From Hydractinia symbiolongicarpus (Eukaryota; Cnidaria; Hydrozoa; Anthoathecata; Hydractiniidae): 64,000 nt of DNA. Positions 1 to 12,324 of this stretch are shown one piece after another; position 1 is the stretch's first letter; every line of letters begins with the position of its first letter. Location: NCBI RefSeq assembly GCF_029227915.1, contig NC_079884.1, positions 7,874,001 to 7,938,000 on the forward strand, in the 5' to 3' direction. The position numbers were made by a program, and so were the translations under genes. The notes under the pieces are model-generated. The model ran no database searches, was not told where the DNA came from, and was given only the letters and a program-made list of their open reading frames with translations.

Positions 1-129
1 GCCTGTTCCTATTAAAGATTGGCTATTCGATAATGCCCGTAGAAAAATCCAGAGGCAGAATAAAAATGAAAAGGAAGCATCATTTGAATTTTGATAACGT
101 CAGTAACCAATCAAAAAAAAGAATTAGAG

Positions 130-475
130 CCTTGTTTTCACGGTGCATGTAATGTGTAGATGTTAAAACGCTGATCAAAATAATGTATAGGATCATATGC
201 TTTCGACGAACGGCTAAGGAGATATAAGGGTTTAAAAATTTTGCTGACGTCAGCAATGGCCCGTCTAAACCCAAAACTTTTTTTTTGGAATTTGTATACC
301 TGTTGCCTTCATCTTGAAACACTGATCAAGAAAATGCATAGGATCATGTACTTTTGACAAACAGTTGCAGATATATTAAGGTTTAAAGGTTTTTTGATGA
401 CGTCATCAATCCCTCCATTCCGAAACGATTCAGGGAACCAGGTTTGGAAAATTTACCCAAATTGATCCCAGGTTG
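130..475. repeat. Two head-to-tail units of a dispersed repeat with TGACGTCA cores
   Basis: Two diverged units of about 150 bases each contain a 'CTGATCAA..ATGNATAGGATCAT' block, then 'TTTAAAGG/TTTAAAAAT', then a palindromic TGACGTCA core (near 246 and 398). A third relative lies at about 54400-54620 in an intron of the coiled-coil gene, with a decayed core (TGATGACATCATCA). The right arm of the duplication carries the same pair at 12454-12800. The palindrome is the consensus CRE/ATF site, but copy-associated occurrence argues it is simply part of the repeat. Confidence 0.6.
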
Positions 476-2213
476 TCCCTAGTTACTCACGCAGTGAAAA
501 AGCATTGCCGTCACCGCCTCGTTTCCAAGTCATATAATTTAACATTTCAGACATACATTTTTCACCAACTTCAAAGAAAATTTCGGTGACTTCAAAAAAA
601 ATTAACACATCCACTATGACCGTCACATACACTTCGTATTATTATATAAGATAAATCCATAAAAAAACGTACCTCAATAAAAGTGAGTTTAAAGGCCTTA
701 TGGTGGCATGAATAGAATTTATTTCTTCATGCCACAATTGTACCTATACTCTCTGCCAGCAAATGTCACGTGACTTTTAAACCAATTACAGGTCCATTTT
801 TTTTCTAATTTAAACCTTTTATATTGTGCAGTTTTAGGAGAGTTCGGAGTGTGCCAAATCGACGGTAACGGCGCAAAAAACATCAGGGCTGTCGAACAAA
901 AAACTTAACATTTTATTAAAACATTATATACCATGTATAATTTATTCTGTGGTACTAAAAGACTACTGAAAAAAAATGTATTTTATATCATTTATTCCAT
1001 AAATAGCTGTAATAAAATCCCACAAATAATAAACTGAGAGTACAATGACAAAATAGCACCTTCCTTCTTCTCGATAAAATTTAAATGAGAACAATGAGTT
1101 TGCGAGCGTTGCATTTCAGGCGCAATTCAGGCAGTTTTGGATGGGTTCAGGCTCTTCTGGGCGTTTACAGACGAAAACCTTAAAAACCCCGAAAAAATTT
1201 CAGCTGCTGCCCTCACATATACGGCGCTTTCAGCAAGTCTGCACCCTTGTGGAGAGTTTTGGTCAAAGAAACTAGTTTACCTAATAGTTAGCTTTTTAGA
1301 TATGCATTCCGTTGTTTACATTTTCAGTGGTAAGCTCCTGCCGGCTTTGCCATTTGTGTGGCAGGAAAATATATAGGGGCGCTAGGTGAGGCAAAGTAAT
1401 TATCAGTCTATTTCTTTACAAAAAGGCATTTAAAAGACTTTAAGGACAGTTCGATTTGCTAGCTAGCAACAAAGTCATAAAGCAGCTATAGTTAGTTAGC
1501 AGGGCTAACTTTGACTCATATGTCACAGAGCCAGATGTTTCATACGCTTAGATGCCATAGTTAAATAAAAAAAGCAAATTTTTGCAACATAATTACCATA
1601 TTGAAAATCATAGCTCGACAACTATAGCAGAGCAGAGCAGACGTTTGTTTCGCTGCTGCACTGACGCAGCCATTTTTAAATTTTATATCACGAGATTTTC
1701 TTATCGGATTTGGATTTCGTGAAAGTCGGATTTGCGAAAGTCGCCTAAAACGATATCGTCGTCAAACCGTGTCAAGAAAAAATCTTTTCTTATGACTATG
1801 CAGTAACAAAAGAACCAGCGCTGCTTACATTTGAATATCCTTGTCCCCGGGGTTTGTTGCCTGATGCCAAAGCCGCTAGCGCTGACATGTTTAAAAAGTT
1901 AAGAATCCCTGGAAACGTTGAGATTTGAAAAAAACACATGCGCCAAAGACTTGATTGATAGATAGATATTTCGCCTAAGTTACATGAATATATTAGTTTT
2001 CAATATAAATGGAAAGTAGAAAACATTATCATATTTTATCACCAAGCCCCAAAGTAAGCTAAACAATATGGAGTCACTTAACAAACGCTACTCTTAATAT
2101 AGAAAATAGTGATAGTATATAATTAAATAAAAGAAGAGTTAAAACGTTATTGCTTAAAAATATGTAGCTTTGTCAATGGCGACATTAAGAAATTCCAATT
2201 TGCTCATAGCCAT

Positions 2214-2584
2214 CCTCGTCTCCAGGGTTTGTTGCCTATGTCAAATCCACTAGCGCTTACTTGAAGGCCAAACAAGTTTTTTTGTCGCCGGCCTGATTTC
2301 GCCAGCCTTTGCCAAAAAGGCAAAAAACTCCTTGGGACAGGATTTTTTTCTTTTAATATTAAAAAAGCTTTCTATAGGAAAGGACTTCTGCAAGAAGAAT
2401 GTAATTTTGGTGAAGTAAGATTGATATTAATATAGTTGGGTTTTGAACTTCTAATAGTCAGAGTATTTTTAGAGATACGGATTTTGTGCTTGAAGGTAAT
2501 ATGCGATAATATAGATGCTAAGCAAGGACAAGGTCAAGTAAGCGCTAGCGGCCCTGCCATAGTAAGAAAAACCCTGGGGGCGAG
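2214..2584. mobile_element. Short terminal-inverted-repeat element in the left repeat arm
   Basis: The ends are imperfect inverted repeats of about 50 bases built around a CCAGGGTTT box and a CTAGCGCTTACTTGA box. The left end is at 2214-2273 and its reverse complement at 2534-2584. A third, single copy of the same end sequence sits at about 1838-1887. There is no transposase coding capacity, so this is a non-autonomous element of unassigned superfamily. The same element recurs in the right arm at 14545-14915. Confidence 0.55.
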
Positions 2585-4138
2585 AATGAAGCAAGAAATG
2601 AGTCAATCGTTTTTTCGGAAATGTTCACTACAATTCTTTACAAGACAATGCGTGTTACCACAATAACAACAACAGCATGGAATTTCTTGGGAATTTCCCA
2701 CATGTGTACTAAGCTATTTCGTATGTTTAGAACGTTATTGCGCATGGGAATAAATTTATGGCGCATCTTAGTTTGTGCAACACTGTTATGTAAGACTCCA
2801 TGTATATACGAGGAACTTTTATTGCGGTTCGAAACCTCATTTCGGGTCCATGGAAGGGCTTAAACATAATACTTTTTAAAGCAAATAAATACATTTTCCT
2901 TTTTATAAAATAGTTTATTGTTATGTATTAATAGTGCATACAGTTAGACGGAATTAGCGTTTCATTATAAAAGATATATCATTAAAGGCCTTTTTCAATA
3001 AATACAGCACACTCTAATTTCCGTTAGTCATCTCAACATAAGTGATAACAAAGAAATATGCAAAGTAAATTGTTACAGTTTCGACATTGCATAAATCTCA
3101 GTGTAAATATAAATATATTGGATAAAGAAATTTAATCGTTGCAGAAAAGTTAATCGAAGCTAATTAATAACAAAAAAGGGTGGTACCATCAATTCTTTTC
3201 ACTACTTTTAATTATTAATACTCGCAAAATTCGAACAGAAATATCAAATTCCAGTCCAACTAAAAATTTAACAGAAATTCGGTTATTATATATTGTTATT
3301 GATTTCCGTCGCCGCTATGCCGCTTATTTTATATATAGCTAAGTGAGAAAGGTGTGCTGGCTAGCTAGCTATCTCAATTTTTTGTGCTGACTTGGATCTC
3401 CTTTTGATTGGTGCTGACATACCTTTCATGAAATTACTTACTTGCTAGATAGCAATGGAGCTAGCTACACAAAATAGTGCTTTGATTGGAGTGCCTTTTT
3501 TTTTAAAGAGCAAGCAACAAAAACTTTTATCCTGTCTTGCGTAGTTCTTCCATGACTGGACACTCAACTCCTGTTCTTATGGGAAAAAGGGGGGCTGAAA
3601 ATGACTTCCAAATGACACTTTGTGGGACTACTTCTATCAGATAAAAAGATATATATTCGCACAGGATTTTTTTTATATATTTTGCAAAAAAGTTGTCGAA
3701 ACGTGACAAAAATTTATTGTTGCTTGCACTGAGCAGTTGGTGAACTAGTAATTAACCTGTAACAATATATAGTTAGCCGATGCAGGATAATTAGATGCTA
3801 CGCCTAGTATAATTAGCCGTTAAAAGCTTCTTTGTGTTCTTTACAGCTAACTGCGTCTTTTCCATGTTTTTTCTTGAAATCAAAACAGCTTTGTTGTAAT
3901 AATATAGACGACATATGTACTGCTAGCTACAGTAAAATTATATCTATTTTGCAAAATCGTTTCTTGTTCTTTTTCTTGGTTTTGATTGAAGCACAACTTT
4001 ATGTTGATCTATGTAAATATAGCTGGCTATGGGGAGATCGATAACGAAGAAAAGTGAAAATTTAAGTAAAAAGATATATAAGTAGCTGTATAAGCGGCTA
4101 ATTATACTGTACGCACCGTATATATAATTATTCTGCAT

Positions 4139-4331
4139 AGATAAATAGAATGTCTGTATATTTTATATGGCTAGCCTTACAAATCCTGTCTATTATTTCC
4201 AGGAAAGTGTCATAGCTTAGATAGGGATTCTAGTCTGGGCTATGGTAGCATAATATTGAATTGCGCCAAGAGGAATCGAACCCTGTTCTCCCGCACAAAG
4301 TGCCAGAGTTATAACCACCAAGCTATGGCTC
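4139..4331 (-). mobile_element. tRNA-derived SINE, internally shortened
   Basis: On the minus strand the right end (4331 to 4262) reads like a tRNA gene. It has an A-box-like TAGCTTGGTGG and a perfect B-box GGTTCGATTCC, spaced as in a pol III promoter. The body and tail continue to about 4139 and match the longer SINE at 62475-62813, but about 150 bases are missing from the middle. It is not a functional tRNA: there is no sound acceptor stem or CCA context. Confidence 0.7.
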
Positions 4332-4591
4332 CATTGAAAACGGTTAACTATTCTGTTACTGGCTAATTATCAGTTCTCCTTGGGCCTAATTTGCTTGAAA
4401 ATCTTTCTTGAGATCAACCCAAAGTATCACAAAATATTTTTCTAAGATTTCTTAAAAATGACTTGATTTTTAAAAATCTCACGAAATATACCTGTGCATC
4501 ACGTCGCATGGATTTGTATCTTTGTATTAAATTCCCTAAATCAAAGAGGCAAAGAGAGGTTAAAAAGAGACAATATTTAAACAACCTGGTT

Positions 4592-7500
4592 TTAATGCAG
4601 TTTATGATTTTGTTGTCCTTTGTTAATGCTTCCTCTTTTCGGTGAGGCAGGTGCTGATTGTCGAGCTCTCAATAATTCCTTTTCAACAGGAGTGGAATGA
4701 CTTGCACTGTTGGGAAGCCAACTTTTTAATAAGTTTTTATGATTAACATTATCAGATGATCCAAAACTTTGAGTCTTTTTAATGTCTGTTCTTTTTAGGC
4801 CTGGTGAGGTATTACTGTGAACTGATGCAGTATCACTCGATGACTTACGGTTACTAGGGAGCTCATTCAAATTTGAAATACTGTCACGCAAATGCACATC
4901 AGTGTGGTTTTGCTTGTAAAGTGAAGATAAGTCTTGGGTGCTATTACTAGGTGATAACTGTCTTGAACATGGTGGGGTGGTTAGTCCACAGACGTCGGAG
5001 GGGTTGCACAGGGCGGCATTGTCGCTAATTAGTGGTTTAGGATCTACTGTATTGTCTACAGTGTTCCTTTTTATTGGTGTTATATAGAGATCAGTCTCTG
5101 GCTGAGTAAAAATAGAACTTAAACCAAGATACAGGCCCGAATCTTTTAAGGGTCGATATGATGTCTCTTGTGCCACCTGATGAGAATACACTGCATAATT
5201 AGCTTCTTTAACAGAGTCAACAGGATCCAGTGATATCTTTTGACAATCGGCCAAAACATCATGTGGTTGAAAAACTTTCCATCTAAAATCAAGACAATGT
5301 GTAAAGGTAAAATAGACAGGACATACCCATCAGGAGAAAGAAGATCCGAATAACAAATCATAAAGAGCATATTGTCATTTCAATATGGATGAAAATCTTA
5401 CTCACTTCTCCAAACCGGTTTCAGATTTTGGTGTTTCTGTGATCAAATCCGGATGAAATTTTACGAATTCAAACATTGGCTAAAAACAAAGTAAAATTCA
5501 ATGTATGATTATGTTTCCCAAACATTTTTCTAAAATTATGTTATTTATAATAGATCAAAACATTGGTGATATTTCAGTTTGTTATTATGAGTTGATAACG
5601 TGTTTCCTGAAAATTTCACTCTAGTTACAAGGTGTGAGCTTGTATTAAAACGCAAATGTGTCCCATAAGAATGGAAATTTTTGCCTCTCTGAGCACCGAC
5701 ACGGGAGTAGTTGTGTGTTCGAATCTCATCTTGGTAACTATTTTTACTTTTTTTTTGTTTTTTAAAAAAAGATAAGTGTTCGAAAGCGTTATTTAACTAA
5801 CTAACTAACTGGTAAATTAAAGGTGTTTCCACCAAAGTTTTCAAAAGTAAATGTAGGCAGAATTAAGGTCTCCCCAAATGCCTGGAAAGTAGTCTGCGAA
5901 AAATAAAATTTTCACAACAATACGTAAGAAAATATTTTTTAACAGCTATTTCCTTTTTCGAACAATTAAGATTTACTCATATATTATTTTTATTTTGCTC
6001 TTTATCACTGAGTGACTTTCTTATACCCTGTTTCCTTTTTCTTTTTTTTTTTGGGGGGGGGGGGTACTGAATTACTGAATTTCGCAAATTTTAGGTAATT
6101 TTTGCCAAATTTTTTCTTCCTGTGAGTCAGTTTACCCCAGACTGACGCATTGAAATTTGACTTTTTGAGGAATTTTCTGTTCACAAAGATCTCACAAATC
6201 AATTTTGAAAAACAACTGCGTAGTGCGTAACAAATATCATCGCCTATGTGAATAGCGAAATATATGTTGTGTTGTGTCTAACTTTGTAACAAAAATCACA
6301 ATTTGATAGACAACTTTTTGTAAACTTTATTTGCGAGGTTGTTTGCGTATATCATACGTCTTGTTTCAAATTGCACTTCAGTCAAATTGAACGAAGTGAA
6401 AAAAATGTTACACAAAGTGAGTTTCCCTTTGCCTGAACGTGAATTTTACTTCACCCGCAACATTTTCTCTTCGCCCAAAGCAACTCTCTTTTTGCATCAA
6501 GTGAATGCTTATACAATCCAGACAGTTTAAGTTCACTACATGTCTTATGTTAATGGCCTCTAGCACTTTGGATTTCATAGAATACTAATAAACTGTCAGT
6601 GGCCTGTGGATAAATCCATAGCTCTGTCCGCTCTTTATTTATACCCCATTTTGTGCGTTTCACTACTGCAGTTACCATTTTGCATGACAGACAGACAATA
6701 TATTATAATATAAATCCAATTACTACTAGACTTATGAAAGTATAATTTTAAAGAATGGCAAAACATAAGTGTACAATTGTTAAAAAATACCTTGATAACA
6801 AGTTGAAATACAGGATCTTTTTTTTGTGAGCCAGCAAAACAAGATTTCATGTATGATAAAAAGTTGTTTGGGTACATGGCATAAAGTCGATGGAAGAGAA
6901 TGTAAACACCGATGTGAAGATGAAGAATACAAACTTCTGGAATTTGACCTGCCAGAATAAGAGTAACTATCAAGTATACAATCTGTAACTATAACACAAT
7001 GAAGCACTGCTAAAAATAAGCATCAAAAAACATGTATTATGCCTGTAAAACTTTAGAAAGTGTTTGACATTTGAATGTTGATAAAACATGTTGCTATGTT
7101 GTGCATATAGAACCAACATACAGGACTTGCTAACAATCTTAGGCACATTGAGTAAAGCATATCTTGAGATGCAAATGATCCTAAAAATCCTATAACTCCT
7201 GCATTGTTGATTTCCAAAGAATGGTTCGTTGCAAAAAATAAAACAATTTCACACCATATCCAAACTTTGCTTTTATTTTTCATTACAAAACTTCTGAAAA
7301 TGCTTTTAAATGAATTTAAAATATCACCAATTTTGTTATAAAACTGTGAACAAGTTTAACGACGTAGTATTCTCAGTAAAAGTGGACTGTTTACACATGA
7401 GATGATTTTTACTTACTAGAACAAGTGATAAAAGACGTATACGGTATACATAATAGCATAGTTTAAAATTTAGTTGAGTTGTGTACAAACAACAGACTTC

Positions 7501-10071
7501 TTTAACAATATCATTTTGTGTTTTGAACGCCAAATTAATTTTGTTCTACCATATCTTTCCAGAAAAAGCCAGAAATTACAACATTTACTTGCAACAAACC
7601 ATATACCTGATTTGTTAAGTATAAAGCCAGCAGTCCTTACAAATACTTCCAAGATATCTCCATGGTATGATCTGATGATTGCTGGAATACATGGGATCAA
7701 TGTACATAATATAATAATCCCACTCATGATAAAGACAATATCAGATTCATTCTGAAAATTGAAAAAAAAGAGAAAATATTTTGCACATAACATTATTTAA
7801 TTTGTAAAAAATGATGTTCTTTTATAAACTTACTTTTAGGAATTTGAGAAAAGTTGCAAAAAAGAGAGGTATTGACAATTTTGTGCAACCACGAAGGCTA
7901 AAATAAAATACCTGCTGTCAATACTCAAAGGACAAGAATTCTTCATCAGCTCAAATTAATAATAAAAACGTCTAAACATCTTCAACATAAGTGCATCAAA
8001 CACCAGCCAAATACAAAGAATTATTGGTTACCTGCTTTCTTACAATTGAGAAAAGAAGCGTGCAAACTTCGGTCAGTTGTCCATGCTTTAGGTGGTCGTT
8101 TAGCTTATCAAATAAATACTAAAAACATAACGAAATATCATCCCATTTGCTGCCACCACCTTCACATCCACATGTCATTATAGTCTGAGCTGGCCTTGAA
8201 GTGTAGAAAACTGTATACTGCAGAATTCATGTGACCAACTTACGAAAAACGGCTTAAAAAACGGCTTAAAAAACGTTACATTAAAAATAAATAAATACTA
8301 CAGTACAGTGCAGATGTAAGCGTACGCGTACACTCAAGTTTCACACCTTTTTCTCGGAGGCAGTAGTTGTTTGTCTTTTGTTCTTATTAATTACCTTGCG
8401 AGTCTTGTAAGTCTTAACTTGCGCATAACAAACAAAAGATTATTGAAGAAAAATAGCTTATTATAACTGTGCGTAACTATTGTTAAATAGTGTTAACATA
8501 ACTATTCCCAATAGCATAATTGCAAATGTTATCAACTCTATCAATGTGACACGAAGAGCCATTGTTTAATAGTTTTATTAAATAAAAGTTTTGCGTGGAA
8601 ACTAAATAAACTAGCGAGAAGGCATTGTTGGTTGCGCAGGTTAAATAAAGCTTTTAAGCGATAGAAATTATTATATTTTAACAAAGATTGAAACTTCAAT
8701 TTTGATAGAAAAGATTTTTTAGATCACATTTTAAAAGTTTAAAAACGAAAAACGGCGATAGAAATGTTTTTTTAGATCGCATTTTAAAAGTTTAAAAACG
8801 AAAAACCGCTATAGAAAAGGTTTTTTTGATCGTGTTTTAAAAAATTTAGACTCTTTCTTTGCTATTAAAACTTAAAACAAAATGTTCTTACCATGAATTT
8901 TCGAAATTTTATCCCGAAGGGAAAAGTCCCGAACGCAGGGTTTCTCTGTTTGCGTTGCTAAACGTTGCTTTTCATAAAAAGAACTTTTAAAAGTTTCGCA
9001 TGTTAAAAAATACGTTTCAACGATAAAGAAATATTACTAAAAGTTTTAAAAGTAGCATTAGTTTTTTTTAAAATATTTAGATTATTGGATTTGTTGTTTT
9101 TTAAAAGTGCTTGTGTATATATCGAGATTAAAATCGCGTTACTATAATTAGTTTCGTTGTTAAAAAAAATAAAAATTCAATGGCCTTCATGTTTAATTTT
9201 TTCTCGCACAGAGTATTGTTTATAAACAATGTTTCTTGCAATGTTCTTATTTTTAACACAAAGCAATTATTTTCGCGCAATTTGAAAGGAACTCGCTATT
9301 CTCGCTATATTATTTTCTTGAATGAAACAGGCCTATCGATAAGAAAATAACACCAGAGCAATAAATCGCTCCCCCAAGGTTACAATAATTAAAACTGGGC
9401 GAGCAATCTGAATAAATAGAATAAGTTTAAAAACACAAAGTCTTTTTTATCTATTTTATTTTATCTTTTTTTTATCTATTTTTGTTCTTTTTTACTGTAA
9501 ATAATAAGAAAAGGAAACATTGATTTCTATGTGAGACGAATTGATATTGCTCAGCCAGAAAAACTATTTTTGGAATTGGGGGAGCAATTCATGGCTCAGC
9601 TAGTTTCTCATTTCTCAGAATTGGGCGAGCCTTTGCGTGAGCAAGAGCAATTGCTCTCCCCTTATTGATAGGCCTGATGAAAGCAATTATTTTTGCAAGT
9701 TGAGCGTACGCGTACCCTTACCTTTGGACTGTACTGTAAGACAAGAAAATCTTTATTATATAAAGTGTATATAATGATATATTATGTATAATTTTCTTTG
9801 AATGTATGGGTTCATAGACAAAGTTCATGGAATACTAAATAAAAATATTAAATCTTTATACCATGGCATGAGTGTCATTAATGCTGATTAGTAACTCTAG
9901 CAGTCTATCAGATTTTGTTTGGATGTATCGGTCAGTTATTGCACCCAAGAGATTATGATCACGGGAAGCATATAGTTTTTCTTGAACTGTATTTTTAAAA
10001 TAATTCACAATTTCCAGGTCATTAGATTCAAGGTATTCGATGATTTCTTGGACATCAGCATTAACATTCAT
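4592..10071 (-). CDS. TSC1: Hamartin (TSC1) orthologue, 3'-truncated at a duplication breakpoint
   Basis: Hamartin is the TSC2 partner that restrains Rheb/mTORC1 signalling at lysosomal membranes. Coding exons on the minus strand are 10071-9862, 8118-8032, 7911-7834, 7751-7607, 6948-6791, 5479-5406 and 5282-4592. Phases agree at every junction, giving 480 residues. Hamartin's N-terminal helical core is clear: residues 174-200 contain the conserved HLHIGVYILFHRLYAMYP block, residues 227-240 PMFEFVKFHPDLIT, and residues 252 onward WKVFQPHDV..CQKISLDP. A Ser-rich linker follows. Vertebrate hamartin exceeds 1100 residues, so the C-terminal coiled coil that binds TSC2 and TBC1D7 is missing. The final exon crosses the repeat edge at 4606/4607, and residues 477-480 (HKLH) plus the stop come from the repeat. 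No donor site is visible before the stop. Identity is secure. Whether this copy is functional is doubtful, and an intact copy is inferred left of the window. Confidence 0.88.
8301..9736. mobile_element. Non-autonomous Tc1/mariner-like element filling TSC1 intron 1
   Basis: Both ends begin CAGTACAGT as inverted repeats, with further terminal similarity around GTACGCGTAC. The element is flanked by the dinucleotide TA (8299-8300 and 9737-9738), the target duplication typical of the Tc1/mariner superfamily. There is no transposase frame. Inside lies a tandem repeat (8703-8850) of about 55-60 bases with the block GATCGCATTTTAAAAGTTTA, shared with the element at 59512-60456. The element occupies 1436 of the 1743 bases of the intron. 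Confidence 0.75.
8703..8850. repeat. Tandem repeat inside the TSC1-intron element (about 2.5 units)
   Basis: The units of about 57 bases read as a GATAGAAA start, a T-run, an ATCGCATTTTAAAAG block, then TTTAAAAACGAAAAACGGC. The same unit is repeated about five times at 59889-60183 in a related element. Confidence 0.7.
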
Positions 10072-12324
10072 ATTTATATACTTTAAAAGCTAAAAATATA
10101 TGAGCAAGCATATTGTATATATAGTATATATACATAAATTTATCGGTGATACATACAATACAAGGTAGATGATATCATGAAAACCACATAAATTCATACA
10201 CTGTATTTAAGCTGGGATCAAAAGTTTCAATACAATATCTTCCAGAAGACGGTACCTTATTTTCCACTTTAGGGAAATTTTCTGTGGAGCGAAACGGAAA
10301 AGAAAAGCTTCTGAACGTGACAACTTAAAATGTTTATATTATACATCACATAAACAAAAATCTTTTTGTATGTTCTGTTTCATGGAAACTTTTCCTAAAG
10401 TGAAATCAGCCTAAGTGAGAATTTTGCCTGGACTAATCATCTAGATGGTTTTAGAATAAACCTCAGTCTTTTTTTTTCAGGAATATTTGAGGTGCGATGA
10501 TTCGCACGTGTAAATCAAGTAACATGTGCGATGTAAAACGCACGTGCAAAGAATGTTACACATGCGTTACGGGCTCCGAAGTTATTTTTGTGGCGCATTC
10601 ATTTTGCGGTATAAAAAGTGGAGGACGTTTTAAATTGTGAACCCCAGACATGATGCATGATGATACCGTCATTTTTATATTCACTGTTTATATTTCAGGT
10701 CATCAAAAGCAAATAGGCAAAAATATGCTTTGTTTTCAAATTAAAAAAAAAATCATCATTCACGTGGCTTAAATAAAACTTGTGGGTTTCGTTTTTACAG
10801 GCATAAAGAAAAATCCATTAGATTTGGACCTGCTATGGTTTCCAATTGTTTTGTCAAATAAAGAAATTATCTACAATTAAATCCATAATAAAATGTCTAT
10901 TCCGACTGTAAGTGCAGTTTTGCAGACTTGCTTCATCCGTGCTCCGTCGGCGTTCACCTCTGCATTAGTTTAGAACTGCATGGCTGGATTTCTTGGTAAG
11001 ACCTGGTTACCAATGACGAAGGGGCCAGGCAAAAGAGATTTATGTCTATGTAGTTCTTTTAACTAAGTCAGGAGTCAGTGAATTAGCTAGGATGGTCAGG
11101 TTGGCTATGAATAGGCTTGCTCATGGATTAAAAGGACCAGGACTATTCAATAATTTCTAAATCTAAAAGTGTCCGACCAAGACGGAAATCTATCGGACGT
11201 TTTGTCTGACGAGTCTCCAAAAATTATTTAATTACAGTCATAAAAACACCCCCATCAATGAAATTGCCACAGTCTTACAACTTTTATAAATTAGTGGTGG
11301 GAAAAATGAACATATTGGCATAAATTTAATTTAGTTTATATTTTTAAAAAAATGGATTAAGTACAACAGAAGACAACAGTGAAAAATAAAGCATCTAGGG
11401 CATTTTTTAAACAAAAAAATGTAAGGAAAACACAAAGAAAAAGTTATTTAACAAGGATGCTTTCCTATACAATCAATTTTAGCTTTCCAGACAATAAAAA
11501 ATTGGAAGTGGCATTTTTTATTGTAAAGAGAAATCATGGTTAGTGATATCAATAGGAACATAAAATATCTGTTACGCAGCTTTGCAGATGAAATTTATTT
11601 CGCCCACAAAGCTTTAATAGTTTGTAAATAAGATCCAAAATGGACAGTGCACAAAAAAACAAATACTGTAAAAAAGTCCTTTCATTTTTTTTAAAAGATC
11701 ATGACTATATGTTATTAATATTATATTAAATATTAAAATATTATTGGCAAAAAGTGAGTATATAACGGAACAGAACAAAACTTCAACTTTTTTATTTCGA
11801 TTAGTGATTTATAATCATTATAATATATATCCTGTAAAAATCACTTACAACTGGAAAAATGAAAAATTAGTTTTACCATCATAAAGATCAGCTTTACTTT
11901 GAGTTTTTGAATTTTTTAAGTATTTTGTTTAGAGTAGCCTTAACCAAATTTAGGTGGTAATTTGGAGTTACAGGCAAGTTTCAAGAGTTACATTTATTAA
12001 TTGATTGATTCCAACTGCAAAATCAGTCAGCCTCAATCTACAGAGCAGGGATCCCCTGATCAAGGCATTAGATCCCCTGAACCCAAGGATGCTGAGATTT
12101 ACACTCTTGTCAGGTTATGATTGGTGAAATTGTACAAAAAATAACAACCCCTTTTGCAAGGAAAAGAAGAATCAGGGAATCCTAAGTGTGGAAAGGATAC
12201 GGCAAAGCCATCCAAGATAGTTTTCTTCACTTATTAAAGCTCCTTTGACTAAACTCCCTAGACTCGCGCCAGCACCATAGAAAACGCTAATAAGGGGACT
12301 GGACTGTTTCTTTGCGGGGTTATA
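10072..12324. other. TSC1 upstream region; no gene seen
   Basis: AT-rich non-coding DNA lies 5' of TSC1. A T-rich tract ending in AG at about 10091 could be the acceptor of a 5'-UTR intron. I see no long frame or recognised repeat. In the tandem-duplication model this stretch should recur, nearly identical, left of the window. Confidence 0.6.

Larger units (their letters stand above)
1..4606. repeat. Left copy of a near-identical ~4.6 kb direct repeat (tandem duplication arm)
   Basis: This segment matches 12325-16935 in the same orientation. Only about a dozen substitutions and small indels were noticed by eye, the largest being a 7-base insertion in the right copy near 14034. The right edge is sharp: after a shared TTTATG at 4601-4606 the two copies diverge completely. 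The left edge lies outside the window, because base 1 already matches 12325. No convincing gene is present; the open frames inside are short, AT-rich and unlike known families. It contains a tRNA-derived SINE (4139-4331), a terminal-inverted-repeat element (2214-2584) and two units of a dispersed repeat with TGACGTCA cores (130-475). Confidence 0.95.

Noticed and set aside
80-2863. Several 76-80-codon frames in the left repeat arm, all repeated in the right arm.
   Set aside because: They are conserved only because the arms are nearly identical by recent duplication; composition is not protein-like and no domains are seen.
4262-4331. Candidate tRNA gene on the minus strand.
   Set aside because: A- and B-boxes are present, but the cloverleaf is poor and the segment is the head of a SINE found elsewhere with a body and target duplications.
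1-4606. Interpretation of the 4.6 kb arm as a long transposon inserted into TSC1.
   Set aside because: No terminal repeats, target duplication or transposition genes are visible, and the tandem-duplication model explains the junction more simply. It cannot be fully excluded without sequence left of the window.
7053-7533. Minus-strand frames between TSC1 exons 4 and 5.
   Set aside because: TSC1 exons 4 and 5 join in phase and match hamartin without a gap, so these frames are intronic.
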